Assembly (NCBI GenBank): GCA_002105175.1
Contig: MCGE01000025.1
Location: forward strand, 1 to 64,000
Direction of reading: 5' to 3'
Source: Absidia repens
Lineage: Eukaryota > Mucoromycota > Mucoromycetes > Mucorales > Cunninghamellaceae
Length of the DNA stretch: 64,000 bases
Within the stretch, counting starts at the first letter, position 1. Each line of letters starts with the position of its first letter. The notes under the pieces are model-generated. The model did not search any database, was not told where the DNA came from, and was given only the letters and a program-made list of their open reading frames with translations. The translations under genes and the position numbers were made by a program. Below are positions 45,972-57,200 of the stretch, one piece after another.

Positions 45972-47491
45972 CCTTTTTCATTGCGGTGGGTAGATATTGG
46001 CGTGACGGAACACTTATCACCTGGTAGAGCCAACCCTTACAGCGATATGCAAGTGTGGGACGGAGTGACTGGAGCGCGGATCCATTTTGACGCAACCACG
46101 TTACAAACACATGGCATGACATCGATGAATGACACCACCAGCACCATTGCTTATATGATTGAAAATACCCATCTGCAACATGCTCTATTAAAACGATTGG
46201 AACAGTGTCGGGCGGACGGTGCTCAAATCGATATACTCCAAAAGGCGCGTGTAGCGGATATCAACCAAGGAACAAAGGATGTCGAAGATTCAGAGGGCTT
46301 GGACTTATCTGACTGGCCAACTGTTGAACTTGAAAATGGAACGATGCTCAAAGCAAGGCTATTGGTAAGATCTTTCATTTCATTTATTCCAAATCTTTTT
46401 CTTTACTCATTGTCCTTTCTTGTAGATTGGCGCTGATGGTGTGAATAGCCCGGTCCGTAAATTTGCAGGTATTGATTCATTAGGATGGGACTATGATGCT
46501 CAAGGTGTGGTTGCTACTTTGAAATTGGATTCTTTGGATCATCATACCGCTTGGCAACGATTTTTACCCACTGGTCCCATTGCGATGTTACCTGTAAGTT
46601 TGTCCCTCCCCCCCCCAAAAAAAAAGGAAGTACAATTTTGTCAGAATTAACAAGTATAATTGACGATGTGATTTGTAGATGGGCGAAGGTTATGCTTCAA
46701 TGGTTTGGTCTACGAAACCTCACCTAGCCAAAATGCTCAAGTCAGTTTCCGAATCCGATTTTGTGGAATTGGTCAATGCCGCTTTCCGTCTAAGTCATGT
46801 GGACCTGGATTACTTTTACAAACAACTTGACAATAACTATGATGGATTTTCCTCATTAGCCTCTGAAGTGAACTGGCGTGATGAGGTGATGAACAAATCA
46901 AATACTTCCCTTCCTCCCAAAGTGATCGGTGTCCAAGAAGCAAGTCGTGCTAGCTTCCCTCTCAAACTCAGAAATTCGGAAAAATATATCACTGACCGTG
47001 TGGCACTTGTTGGGTAAGTTTATAGGAAGAATGGATAGATAGAATAATGATCTTAGCTAATTCAAATTTCATGGATTCTCTGTAGTGATGCGGCTCATGC
47101 CACTCATCCGTTGGCTGGACAAGGAATGAATCAAGGATTATTAGATGTAGAATCACTCACAAACGTACTGGTGCAAGGGACTTGTGAAGGACAGGACATC
47201 GGCAACATTCATCTGTTACGCAACTATGCCTCGGATCGATACGTTAGAAATATTGTGATGATCAGTGCTTGTGACAAAATGCATCGATTGTTTGGTACGG
47301 ATATAGCCCCAGTAACATGGTTAAGATCCTTTGGACTATCTACTATCAACAGTTTAGATTTTGTCAAGGTAAAACTACTACTAAAAATGAACAGTAAAAG
47401 ATACTTAACTAGGATTTTTTTTTTCTAGGCCGAAATTATGAAGTACGCAATGGGTGTCGAATATAACGGTACCGCCTCACATCATCATTAG
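45514..47491 (+). CDS. COQ6: Ubiquinone biosynthesis FAD monooxygenase Coq6
   Basis: Mitochondrial matrix flavoprotein that hydroxylates C5 of the coenzyme Q ring. The N-terminus is a good presequence ([20 protein letters not shown]). The FAD motifs are in order: Rossmann loop [18 protein letters not shown] (split by an intron at 45671-45741), [18 protein letters not shown], and [36 protein letters not shown] and [20 protein letters not shown] are further family blocks. About eight exons; the first intron junction uses exon end 45670 and resumes at 45742. The frame ends [13 protein letters not shown]. The neighbour downstream on the same strand is an FLX1-type carrier that could supply FAD. 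Confidence 0.95.
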
Positions 47492-47823
47492 AATCATTTT
47501 AGCATTAGTTTATAGTTAGTTTTAGCTCCCTTATATTATCTCTCCTATTTTTTATATCACCAAAATTTATTTTATTCATATCTTCCAATAAAGAAATGGG
47601 ATATATAAATTTTTGCACAGGGCACAAACATTTCACTCAGGGACGGGTTTTGAATACTGAAATGGAATTGGTGGGTGCGGGGAAAGTGACGCTGGGGAAA
47701 CTGAAAATAAAATAAAAAAAAATACCTGGTTCAGATTTTTCCGTTCTTTTTCTTTTTTCTTTTTTTTTTTTTTTTCTTCCCTTTTAGTGTCAAAAATAGT
47801 CTCAACTACTTTTATACCATATC
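47492..47823. other. Intergenic region between COQ6 and the FLX1-type carrier
   Basis: The COQ6 3' UTR carries CCAATAAAGAAATG at about 47586. A T/C-rich leader with T runs (47741-47785) precedes the carrier start. No gene. Confidence 0.5.
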
Positions 47824-49227
47824 ATGTCGGAAACGAAATCATTCACAAACTCAACTCATACAGTAAGAAGAAGAATAAAAAAAAGCATAGAGTGCAGCGA
47901 TAAAGGGAAAGGCTAGGTCATTTGGATCGTGTACCTCAACTGTTACAACCTTCCTATCTTTATATATAGGATCAAGCTTTGGCAGGCTTCGGTGGAGGAC
48001 TAGTGTCGACAGCCATTCTTCATCCGCTCGACGTTATCAAAATTCGCTTTCAAGGTAAGAGAAAAGGAATGAAGATACAGTAAACATAATGATATCAACA
48101 AACATAAATCTCTGACATTCTCGTCTTTTTCTCCAGTGGATGCTGCTAAACACTCTACAAAACGACCATTGATTGGTGGTACTATCAAATCCTTCAAAGA
48201 TATTGTCCAAAAAGAAGGTGTTTTTCGAGGACTTTATCGTGGGGTCACTCCTAGTGTTGCGGGTGCTACTGCGAGTTGGGGCTTTTATTTCTGGTGGTAA
48301 GCTTGTCAAAAAAAAAAAAAACCTTAAATATATCTTTTTGCGGGCTTGATCGATTCTCAGTTTCTCACGATCCATATTCTTTTGGAAATCCACAGGTATA
48401 GTCTTATCAAGAAACATATGAAGAAGGATGATCAAGGAAAGCTGGCGGCATGGCAACATTTACTAGCATCAGCTGAAGCAGGTAAAGAGAGAAAAAACAA
48501 TCAAAACAGGGATCATCACACCTATTGGGAATTGGTAGCAGGAAAATAACCTTCTTTTATTATTGTTTAGGCGCTGTTACTGCCATCATGACCAATCCAT
48601 TATGGGTGATCAAGACAAGAATGTGCACAACGACTCGATATACAGCGGATGCCTATAGCGGGTTATGGAATGGGCTAAGTCGACTTGCAAGGGAAGAAGG
48701 GATCCGTGGTTTGTATCGTGGGATGGTGCCTGCCTTATTTGGTGTGTCTCATGGTGCAATTCAATTCATGGCATACGAAGAAATGAAAAAATGGCGGAAC
48801 GATCTGCGTCATTCTCAAGGCGAAATTCCTAAGGACGAATTAAATGCAAAACTTAGTACAATAGAATATTTGGTTATGGCGGTGTCATCGAAAACCACAG
48901 CAGCTGTCGCGACGTATCCATACCAAGTATTACGAAGTCGATTACAGGTATAAAAAAAAAAGGCGGATGATTTGGCACTTGATATTGATATTGATATACG
49001 TGTATTTACTTTTTTAATGGGGATTTGGATTTCTCTCATAGAACCGGGAAACAAAGGACGAATACCGTGGCGTCATTGACTGTATCAAGAAAATCAAATC
49101 CGCTGAAGGGTATGTTGGATTTTACAAGGGCCTGGCGCCAAGTATCATCCGTGTCCTCCCTGGCACTTGTATTACCTTTTTGATATATGAAAACATGACA
49201 CAATACTTCAAAGACCATGCAACGTAG
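47824..49227 (+). CDS. FLX1: Mitochondrial carrier, Flx1/SLC25A32 (FAD/folate) type
   Basis: Inner-membrane carrier with three repeats, each with its Px[DE]xx[KR] signature: TAILHPLDVIKIRFQ, MTNPLWVIKTRMCTT and TYPYQVLRSRLQNRE. The Trp in PLWVIKTR is the mark of the FLX1/SLC25A32/pyrimidine-folate branch. Six exons; the short first exon encodes MSETKSFTNSTHT before DQALAGFGGGLVSTAI. Second halves of the repeats read GLYRGVTPSVAGATASWGFY, GLYRGMVPALFGVSHGAIQF and GFYKGLAPSIIRVLPGTCIT. Transports FAD or folate across the inner membrane in characterised relatives; which one here cannot be decided from sequence. Confidence 0.87.
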
Positions 49228-49368
49228 GGGAACCATATAATGATTAGTTATAGATATTAAATTAGACATTTTTGCATACTTAGATCAAATTTTATTTGTG
49301 TATTTGACATGATGAATATTTTGAATTATTATGAAAATAAAAAAGCAGATGATGTATATGTATATGTA

Positions 49369-49405
<37 letters not shown>

Positions 49406-49862
49406 GTGTGTGTGTATGCGTGGATGAAGACAGGGAAGAATAAAACATGCTACAGTATAGTATCAGATATCAAATTTATTTATGCATACAGTAGATGAAC
49501 TAAATAAAAATGAAAGACAGTTGATTGCAAGCTGTGTGAATAGCGAATAGAAAAATCACTACAGAATGGTATCAAATTTCAAATTTATTTGCGTTTAGTA
49601 GATGAACTACATGAAAATAAAAAATATTTTGATTGCAATTTGTGTAATAACGAATAATAATAAAAAAAAACCTAGATGAATTTTATTTGTGTATATGATA
49701 TAATTGACCAAGTGGATGAGATTTGTGGGGGAGTAGATGAGGATGTTTTTACAAGTGATAAAAGATAAATCAAGATATACATATAAATAAAAACAAGGCA
49801 ATTGGAAGGGGAAATAGGGAGAGTATAAATGTAGAGGGAGAGACAATGATATGAATACTAAA
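49228..49862. other. Convergent 3' flanks of the carrier and PKA genes
   Basis: No gene. It holds the carrier 3' UTR, the hexanucleotide microsatellite at 49353-49420 and two similar short stretches: TATCAAATTTATTTATGCAT, TAGATGAACTAAATAAAAAT near 49470-49510, and TTTCAAATTTATTTGCGTTT, TAGATGAACTACATGAAAAT near 49571-49618. These form an imperfect 60-bp direct duplication. Confidence 0.5.
49353..49420. repeat. (TATGTG)n hexanucleotide microsatellite
   Basis: GTATATGTATATG followed by about seven TATGTG/TGTATG units and a short GTGTGTG end, in the 3' flank of the FLX1-type carrier. Confidence 0.9.
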
Positions 49863-52236
49863 CTAAAAGTCCGAAAAAAAATGCAAGTAGGGATCTGGGC
49901 CGGATTGGAGGCCATACTGTTCATTGCTTTCAGGATACCGGTCGAAATGACTTGCATCACCATCACCACGAATAGAGGGCACATAAGGAGGACGATTTTG
50001 TCTTGCCAATAAACGATTAAAGTCCACTCCTTCAAACCAAGCATGGCGTTTCACATCCTCAGCACCATTGCGTAAATTGCCAAATCGCTTAGATAAATCC
50101 GAAGTCAATAGCCGTCGTAACAGGTCCTTGGCACTAGGATCAAAATAACTTGGCCATTTGATGCGTCCAGCAAGAATCTTTTCATATAGTTTCAAATGAT
50201 CGTCGTCAAAGAAGGGTGGGTGTCTACAATACAAGATAATTAATATTATTCTTTTTTCACTTTTTTTGTACCTTGTTTGACTTACCCAGCTAACATTTCA
50301 AATATCAGAATACCCAAACTCCACCAATCAACAGCTAAAAATCATAATAAAAATAGAATTAGCCAATATAATAATAACAACTGTTCGTTTTTGTGTCAAT
50401 CTACAAGAGTCGCCCACAAAACGTGCAACCAACCCAATGAGTCGGGTCGGGTATCAACGCATATGAGTTTGATAGCTTCATGGTGCTCCCTCCCCATTGT
50501 CATAATTTCAGCCCAGAATAATGACTTTTTTTTCCTTACCTTTTCCATAACCTTTAGATTGAATAACTTCTGGTGCGAGATAATCAGGTGTGCCACATAA
50601 TGTCCAAGTAATATCAGGCACATGTTTTGCAAATCCGAAATCGGTGATTTTGATATGGCCTTGAGCGTCCAATAACAAGTTTTCTGGTTTCAAGTCCCTA
50701 AGGAGAAAAAAACAAAAACAAATATTGTTATAGTCGATCACTATGACGATCCTCTTCATACACATATATTTTTCTTATTTATTACCTGTAAATGATATCT
50801 TTTGAATGGAGATATTCGATTGCAAGCACAACTTCGGCGGCATAAAACTTGGCAACGTGATCTGGGAATCGCTATGAAAATAAATAGTAATATATACATA
50901 TTTCAGAAAACACCCATTGATCACCCTATTTTTTTTTTTTTTCATATATTCCCAACTTACCTGTGATCTTCTTAAGATAGAGAAAAGTTCCCCGCCTGGA
51001 ACATAATCCATGACCATATAAAGATTGACGGTGTCTTGAAAAGTACCCCATAGGTTCACTACAAAGGGATTGCCTACTGACTCCAAGATGTGTTTTTCAT
51101 TGTTCGTATGTTCCACTTGCTTCAGACGTACCACCTCGGTTTTCTTAAGCACTTTGATAGCATAATATCGGACGTTGACTTTTGATTGCACCAAATGAAC
51201 CCGCCCAAATGAACCAGTCCCCAATGTACGTAGTATATGGAAGTCCGTCAATTTCAATTTAGGTCTATTCTGTCGCTGTTGCAAAACAGCTTGATCGTTG
51301 TATACTGCTGTGTATGATGATTTGGAGTAGCCGTGATGTTGTTGCTGCTGTTGTTGTGGTTGCTGTGATTGTTGTGGTTGAGACTGCGCTTGTTGCTGTA
51401 TTTGTTGATCCTGTTGTGTTGGTTGGCCTTTCTGTATAACAATTTCCTTGCCTGATTTCTCATCTTCCTTTTCATTTACAAATTTGGTTGGAGTAGGTGT
51501 GTTTACAGTCGATGCCGAATCAATCGTTGGTACTGTATCTACAAACAAATTGCATAAATAAATCACATGTAATATTCGGATCAAATTCCCTTCCTTGTCT
51601 TCCCTACTTACCTTGATAATCCTTAGTTGTTTCTAGTGCTTGTTTATCCATTTGGTCAACTATTGGTGAGGAGACTGTTGGTTCTAAAATCAGGAAAAAA
51701 AAAATGAGAAGTGAAAGAGAGAGAAAAAACCGGTTAGAACTAACATTCATTGTTTTCTTTGTTTCCACATACGCCCCGACCCTATTTTTTTTTTACCCCT
51801 ATTTTCGTTTTGTGTTTTTGTTTTGCAGTAGGAGGATTATCTCCACCCATTAATTTGCATGATACACGTACACACGCAAGCACGCTCCCCTCCCCAAATT
51901 GCACTTCCACAGTTCACCCCATATATATATACCCACCCTCACCACCCTATATTTTGTAAACACCCAAGCACTCATGAAGAAATAAATAAAATACGCGTAT
52001 CCACTCTATACACCATACTATATATAGGTATATGTTTTACCTGGCTTATCAATATTCATATGAGTGGGCTCGTATGTCGACCTGGAGGAAGAGGAACCGG
52101 AATCCAGAGTGTCCGGAGTGTCAGTATGCTGGTGTGAAGTCGTCAAGGAATTGTTGCTCTGGGTGTTGTTTTTGGTGTTATTGCTGCTATCAGTGGCAGA
52201 TGCAACGACGTGATCACGAAGTTCAGCTTTGTCCAT
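49863..52236 (-). CDS. cAMP-dependent protein kinase catalytic subunit
   Basis: About 500 aa in roughly seven exons. The N-terminal extension of about 190 residues is disordered and Gln-rich ([20 protein letters not shown]), as in other fungal PKAs. The kinase domain shows [14 protein letters not shown], the ATP-binding Lys in YYAIKVLKK, Glu in HTNNEKHIL, catalytic [19 protein letters not shown] and the activation-loop [18 protein letters not shown] whose Thr is the PDK1 site. [17 protein letters not shown] lies in the short exon near 50285-50335. The AGC tail begins after [14 protein letters not shown] and ends with the hydrophobic HFFSDF. Acts downstream of Ras/adenylate cyclase; the RasGEF gene lies 2 kb away. 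Start at 52236 is the only ATG giving the first exon. Confidence 0.95.
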
Positions 52237-52617
52237 TATGTTGTTGAAGAATGGAAAGATTTCAGTAAAAAAAAAGAAAATAAAGCGTGTATAACTGTGA
52301 AGTGAATATACCCCGTTTTGATTCTTTCTAATGCACTGGATGTATTGCTAAACAAGGAGTGAGGAAATATGTATAATATATGTTTTTGTTTTTAGAAAAA
52401 ATAAAAAGAGAATAAGAAAAAATAACGAATTTTCCAGGACCTTAAAAGTAGAAATCAAGCACGTTTAGCTATTCAAATCCCGCTGTCCGAGTTGTCCATC
52501 GAAATCAGAAAAATATTTGACATTAAAAACGTGAGTTATCAACCTTTTTTTATATTTCTCTTTCTCTCTCATTTTTCTTCTTCTTTTATATATATATTGA
52601 TATCTATATTGATTTAA
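52237..52617. promoter_or_regulatory. Bidirectional promoter region, PKA and the small secreted protein gene
   Basis: 381 bp between divergent starts, AT-rich, with a T/C-rich tract at 52541-52586 and TATATATATAT directly upstream of the plus-strand start. No other gene. Confidence 0.45.
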
Positions 52618-53082
52618 ATGCGTGTCCCTCAGTACTTCCTTGTATTTATCTGTATGTTTATTTTAACCACTGCAAAACCTTCCCTGGTAAGAATATAAAA
52701 ATTGAACGACCTCCCTTTATCAATTGGCAACTCATTCATCTTTTTTTTTCCCTAGCAGGATCGATCGCCACCAACACAGTCGACAGCAGTCAGCCAAAAA
52801 TATGTTTTACTCGGACCTGTATCATATGCACTATCTTATATATATTATTCAAATCAACCTCTATCTTCGACATCATCTTACATCACCCATGATCACCTCA
52901 GTTCCAAAACCAACACCGACTATGACACCATCAGCCTTGCTCGTCAACATGAGGCAATCGATGATGGAACAAAGAACGGTGTGGTTATCAGATCAAGTAG
53001 TAGCGCGGTTGATACAAATCATCACAATGGTCCTGTCACTGCTTTTGCCCTGGTATTATTCTTCTGTGTTTTATGCTTTTGA
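52618..53082 (+). CDS. Small secreted, probably GPI-anchored protein (spliced)
   Basis: 130 aa from two exons, 52618-52686 and 52759-53082, joined by GTAAGA and a TAGCAG acceptor. Exon 1 encodes a textbook signal peptide: MRVPQYFLVFICMFILTTAK, then PSL. The mature part is Ser/Thr/Asn/His-rich without cysteines. The end is DTNHHNGPVTAFALVLFF followed by CVLCF: small residues, a short spacer and a terminal hydrophobic segment, as required for GPI attachment. TAG and CAG acceptors are adjacent (NAGNAG), so a one-Gln variant is possible. AATAAAGAAAAATC at 53323 is the likely poly(A) signal. Another frame over the same bases (52724-53215) is open but lacks these features. No family recognised; a wall or surface protein is inferred. 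Confidence 0.7.
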
Positions 53083-54298
53083 ATCATATTTGTTTGTGTT
53101 GTATATTGTAGTTGATATTAGATTTAAAATAGATTTCCCATTTATACCCTACCATTCCTACATCCCCCTCCCACACACCCATTCCCTTCCATTTAGAAAT
53201 AGTTGTTTTATTTAAGCGCATATCACACATTTTCTGTTCCTCTTTGTATATTGTTTATGCCAAGCCCATACATACCGTAAAAAGGTTGTATGTGGCTTTG
53301 GTTTTTTTTGTTATTTTGTACTCAATAAAGAAAAATCCACATTTCAACTTAAACTGATCCACTGATCGTTATATGATTTGGCTGGGTTTTGCGGGGCTTT
53401 GATGATTGGGATATGAAAAAAAAAAGGGAAACAGGTCGATTCATTCATGCAAAAAGGTCAGAGGTTTTGTGTTTGCCGAGCCCATTTTTTATTTTTTGAC
53501 TTTTGAGTTTATAGTGGCTGATGATGGGAAAACGGAAATGACAATGCACTATTGAATGATAATTTTATTGCAAAGTGTATTTGACATTTCAAGACAAAGC
53601 AAAATTTGTTTTTTCTCTCGAAAACGATAACATATTTTATCGTTACGGAACAGCTCCGCCTACCAGAAATATTTTTTTCACCTGGCGCATGCACGTTCTC
53701 TTGTGCTTTCAATCGCCGAATCAGTGGAGGTTTCTCGTTGTTCTTCTTTGCAGGGCCGTTTATTGGGAGAACATTATGCACAAATGTGATGGACGTCTTT
53801 AACTTTTAGTTTGCTTCAATTGAGGCATCGTATGAATCTGGCTTATTAGCTTGGTTTTTTTTTTTTTAAAAAAAAAAATCGATATCTGATCGAAAAATAA
53901 AGAACAATCCAGTCATATTAACATAATACCGTCCCAACAACAAAACACGCATAATCAAAATAAAAGGGGGATGTAGTTCAATGTAAAATGAGACGAGCTT
54001 TATTGATATCACAAAACTATGCTGGCAAGATACGATTGAGACAAACAAATATGTATATAAATTTATTTTATAAAGACGATGATAGTCAAAAGAAATACAA
54101 ATGTACAGGGTAATGGTGCAGTAAAACTGACAGAATTCAAACAGGAGTAAAAAATTGTACTAGTAATAGTGTATGGGATGGGAAAGTGGAGTGAATCTAA
54201 ACTAGAGGAATATATAAATTGGGAAAGGATAAGATAAACAAATAGCAATTAAGCAAAAATAAAATAAAATATAAAAGCGAGGAGAGGGGAAGATGCGA
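53083..54298. other. Gene-poor region between the small secreted protein gene and RasGEF
   Basis: The left part is the 3' UTR of the secreted protein gene. The middle has short ORFs on both strands (53509-53809) without recognisable motifs. A T-run/A-run junction near 53857-53878 mirrors the one in front of the CCCH gene. The right part is the RasGEF 3' flank. Confidence 0.4.
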
Positions 54299-57200
54299 CT
54301 ATGTGAATTGACTGATGGTGTGACGAATATCGCTGGTGGTGGGTTCTTCTTGCCTGGGTTCCAAAGCAACGCTACGGTTATAAAAAAGCTGTTCATCCAT
54401 GACTACCGTTTCCAAACACCGAGATAAATAGCGCTGAATTTCTTCCACTTCCAAAAGCTTGTAAGGAATCTGAAATTGATCGATTTCATTGAGTACCCTG
54501 GTTGTTTTGATGTATTTATCAAAATTGATGAGTGATCGGCCGGAAGGCGTGGTTCGATTGTCACTGTTTCCATCATCAATGAATGTCATGTCTGTCAAAT
54601 ATACACCAAGGAATGGAAGGCATGGTGCCACAGCCATTTTCAATCGAGTACGGTATTCTGCGAAGTTGCGTGCTGAATCAGTAGCTCGGTAAATTGGTTC
54701 CAACATGGCCTTGTATTTTGTTGATAAATGATCCCATGATTTTTTCAGTCGTCGGATGCTCGTCGAGTCCAGCGCCGAGCGGATGGCCATGAGCGTGTTG
54801 TAGTTGTTCATTTGGAGGCAACACTAAACAAACAGAAGAAGGTGGAATAAAAAAAAGAAATCAATAAAAGGTCCCTGGAATAACTAATTAACTTTTTTTA
54901 TTATTTTTACTTACGTCCCCAACCTTGATCCAAAATTTGATCATTTGTGCCCGGCGTTTTGCATCCTGTTCCCGTAAAATCGAATCAGAAATCCAGCTAG
55001 TAACTTGAGTGCTTGTTTGAATCATAGCTTTGATATGAATTGCTGCGCTCTGACCAGCTTTTTTCTTGAATTCTTGTCCAATGAGCTCATATGGTGTGAT
55101 TTGACAGAAGAGTGCACTTTCCATCAAGGTAAATTGTCGAGCTAGTTCCATACAATCAAAGTCGTTAATGTGTACCAAAGCAAGGTTGTCTTGACTGACA
55201 GCTTTGCGAAGTGTGTTGCGGAGCGATCTGGTGAGATTGATGGGCGGATAACTAACCTGCTCGGAGCTAGATGATGATGAGGATGTGTTATGGTTGTTGT
55301 GGCTATCGCTTCCAAATAGAGATAAGTCTGAGAATAAGGAAGATCCTGATGACAATGACAAGTGGCTGGATGAGCTTTTGGTGTTTAATGGTGGTCGCGG
55401 TGGATTGTGTTCGCTTAAGGAGACATTACTGCCATTGACTTCAGAATTGACTGATGTGTGAGAGGATGAGCATAGGGCATAAGACATTTTCCGGCGAGGC
55501 ATGGAATGACCACGAATTTCAAACTAATAAAAAGACAATAATAAAATAATGAGATCAGTACGAGATGGCTTTTATCATTCTTTTTTTCTTAAAAAAATCT
55601 TACCGTTCTTCGGATCAGATCTGCCATTCTTTTAGCAGGTACAGGCATAGCATCTTGCATATCGCCAGTGGTAAAAGCCATGAGTTGAGATTCCACATCG
55701 TCTTGTTTGTACTGATAGTAGTTTTCCAACCAAGTCTTGATCACATTGTATACCCGCAGGCGGACCGGTACCAGCACCCGATTTTGCCATAATTTTACAT
55801 CATCTTCCGATAACACTGGATCAGAGGGTGGATTTACATTGAACCTTTGGATCAGCAAGTCGATAAAAGCAGGTGGAGTTGTAAAAAGTCGGAAGTTATA
55901 AAAAAAGGCCCTAGTGAATACCAGATCTGTAAAACGTTACTTTTTTGATTAGTTCCCGCATAATCATAAATAAACATACCATTGTTTAATTTTCTACAAC
56001 TTTACCTGGGGATTTTTCATGCGATGTAAGTTTTTCCACCAAAGCTTCGATACTTGCACCAGTGAGTTGACCGTCGGCATTGACAATAATCTCATCTTCC
56101 GTGAAAGATCTTTGTTTCACAAACCATGGATCTAGTTCAGTCTAATAAAAAACTCAGTACTACTGTAAAAGCTCCAGTTCTTTTTTTTTTTTATTACCTT
56201 TGTTTCGTTGATTGAACTTTGGCTTGTGGATCGAAGGGAGGATAGCGAGGATATTCGATTGATAGACTTGGTGTTGGTTACTTCTTTGGCAGAGATACCA
56301 TTTGCAGTACGGTCATCGTATTTTTGCTTGATCGACATCCTAAGAGCACTGACACTCATACCACGAGGGCGACGACTTTTTGTTGGTGCTGGTGACTGAT
56401 CAGTGGTAGGCGTTGATTTACTGCTTGTTGGCTTCAGATCAGAAGGTGGTTCCATCGGTGAAGGTGGGATAGGTGGTAATGGTACCCGTTGAGTTGACGC
56501 CAATTGCTGTTGTTCGTTTGTTGGGGGCACTATTGCAAGAGCGTTGATTGAGGAGGAGCGTGGTCGGGTTTGTCGTTGCATAATGTCGAGTTTTGCTGAC
56601 AGTTGTTTACCAAGCGGAATATCATCGTCAAATTCGGTAACAGGACTCATGGCTTCGGGGGTCGTAAGTGGCGTCATGTTAAAGGAGTCCATCGATGATC
56701 GATCCGATAATGGTCTAGTTGTGCCGTTGATGGTGTGGATTGAGCTGACAGACGTTGTGAGGGAAGATCGCATTGTTGCCTGTGATCGTCGTTGAGCTGT
56801 TACTGCGTGAGACCTTGAAACCCGGCTATGATTTGACCGTGTAGAGCGAGCTCCTAGAGATGACCTAGATTGGCTGCTTTCCGATAACATAGATGGTATA
56901 CTGTGCGTGCGATGTCGTCTATATCCATCCATTAAATCATGAAGTACGGGCACTGACGATGATGACGACGGCTCTGATGATGATGCCGCTAGCTGACGTT
57001 GTTGCATATCCAATTTTTCCACATCGCTTTCGCTGATTTGATTGCCTGTATGTGTTGTATTTGAGTCTGTTTGTTGTATTGCTGGTAACAATGATATGTC
57101 TTTTGTGCCCGTTGCTTTGGTCGTAGTCGAGTCCAATGTTTCAGTTGCGGTATCTGTGCTGATCCCACCTTGGCTGTTGCAAGTGTTGCTGCTAATATTG

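Noticed and set aside
52724..53215. 163-codon open frame on + over the small secreted protein gene
   Set aside because: Different phase from the spliced gene with signal peptide and GPI tail; no recognisable features and strongly biased composition.
53509..53809. Overlapping ORFs on both strands
   Set aside because: Short, no motif, no splice-consistent extension, and flanked by poly-T/poly-A; judged chance.
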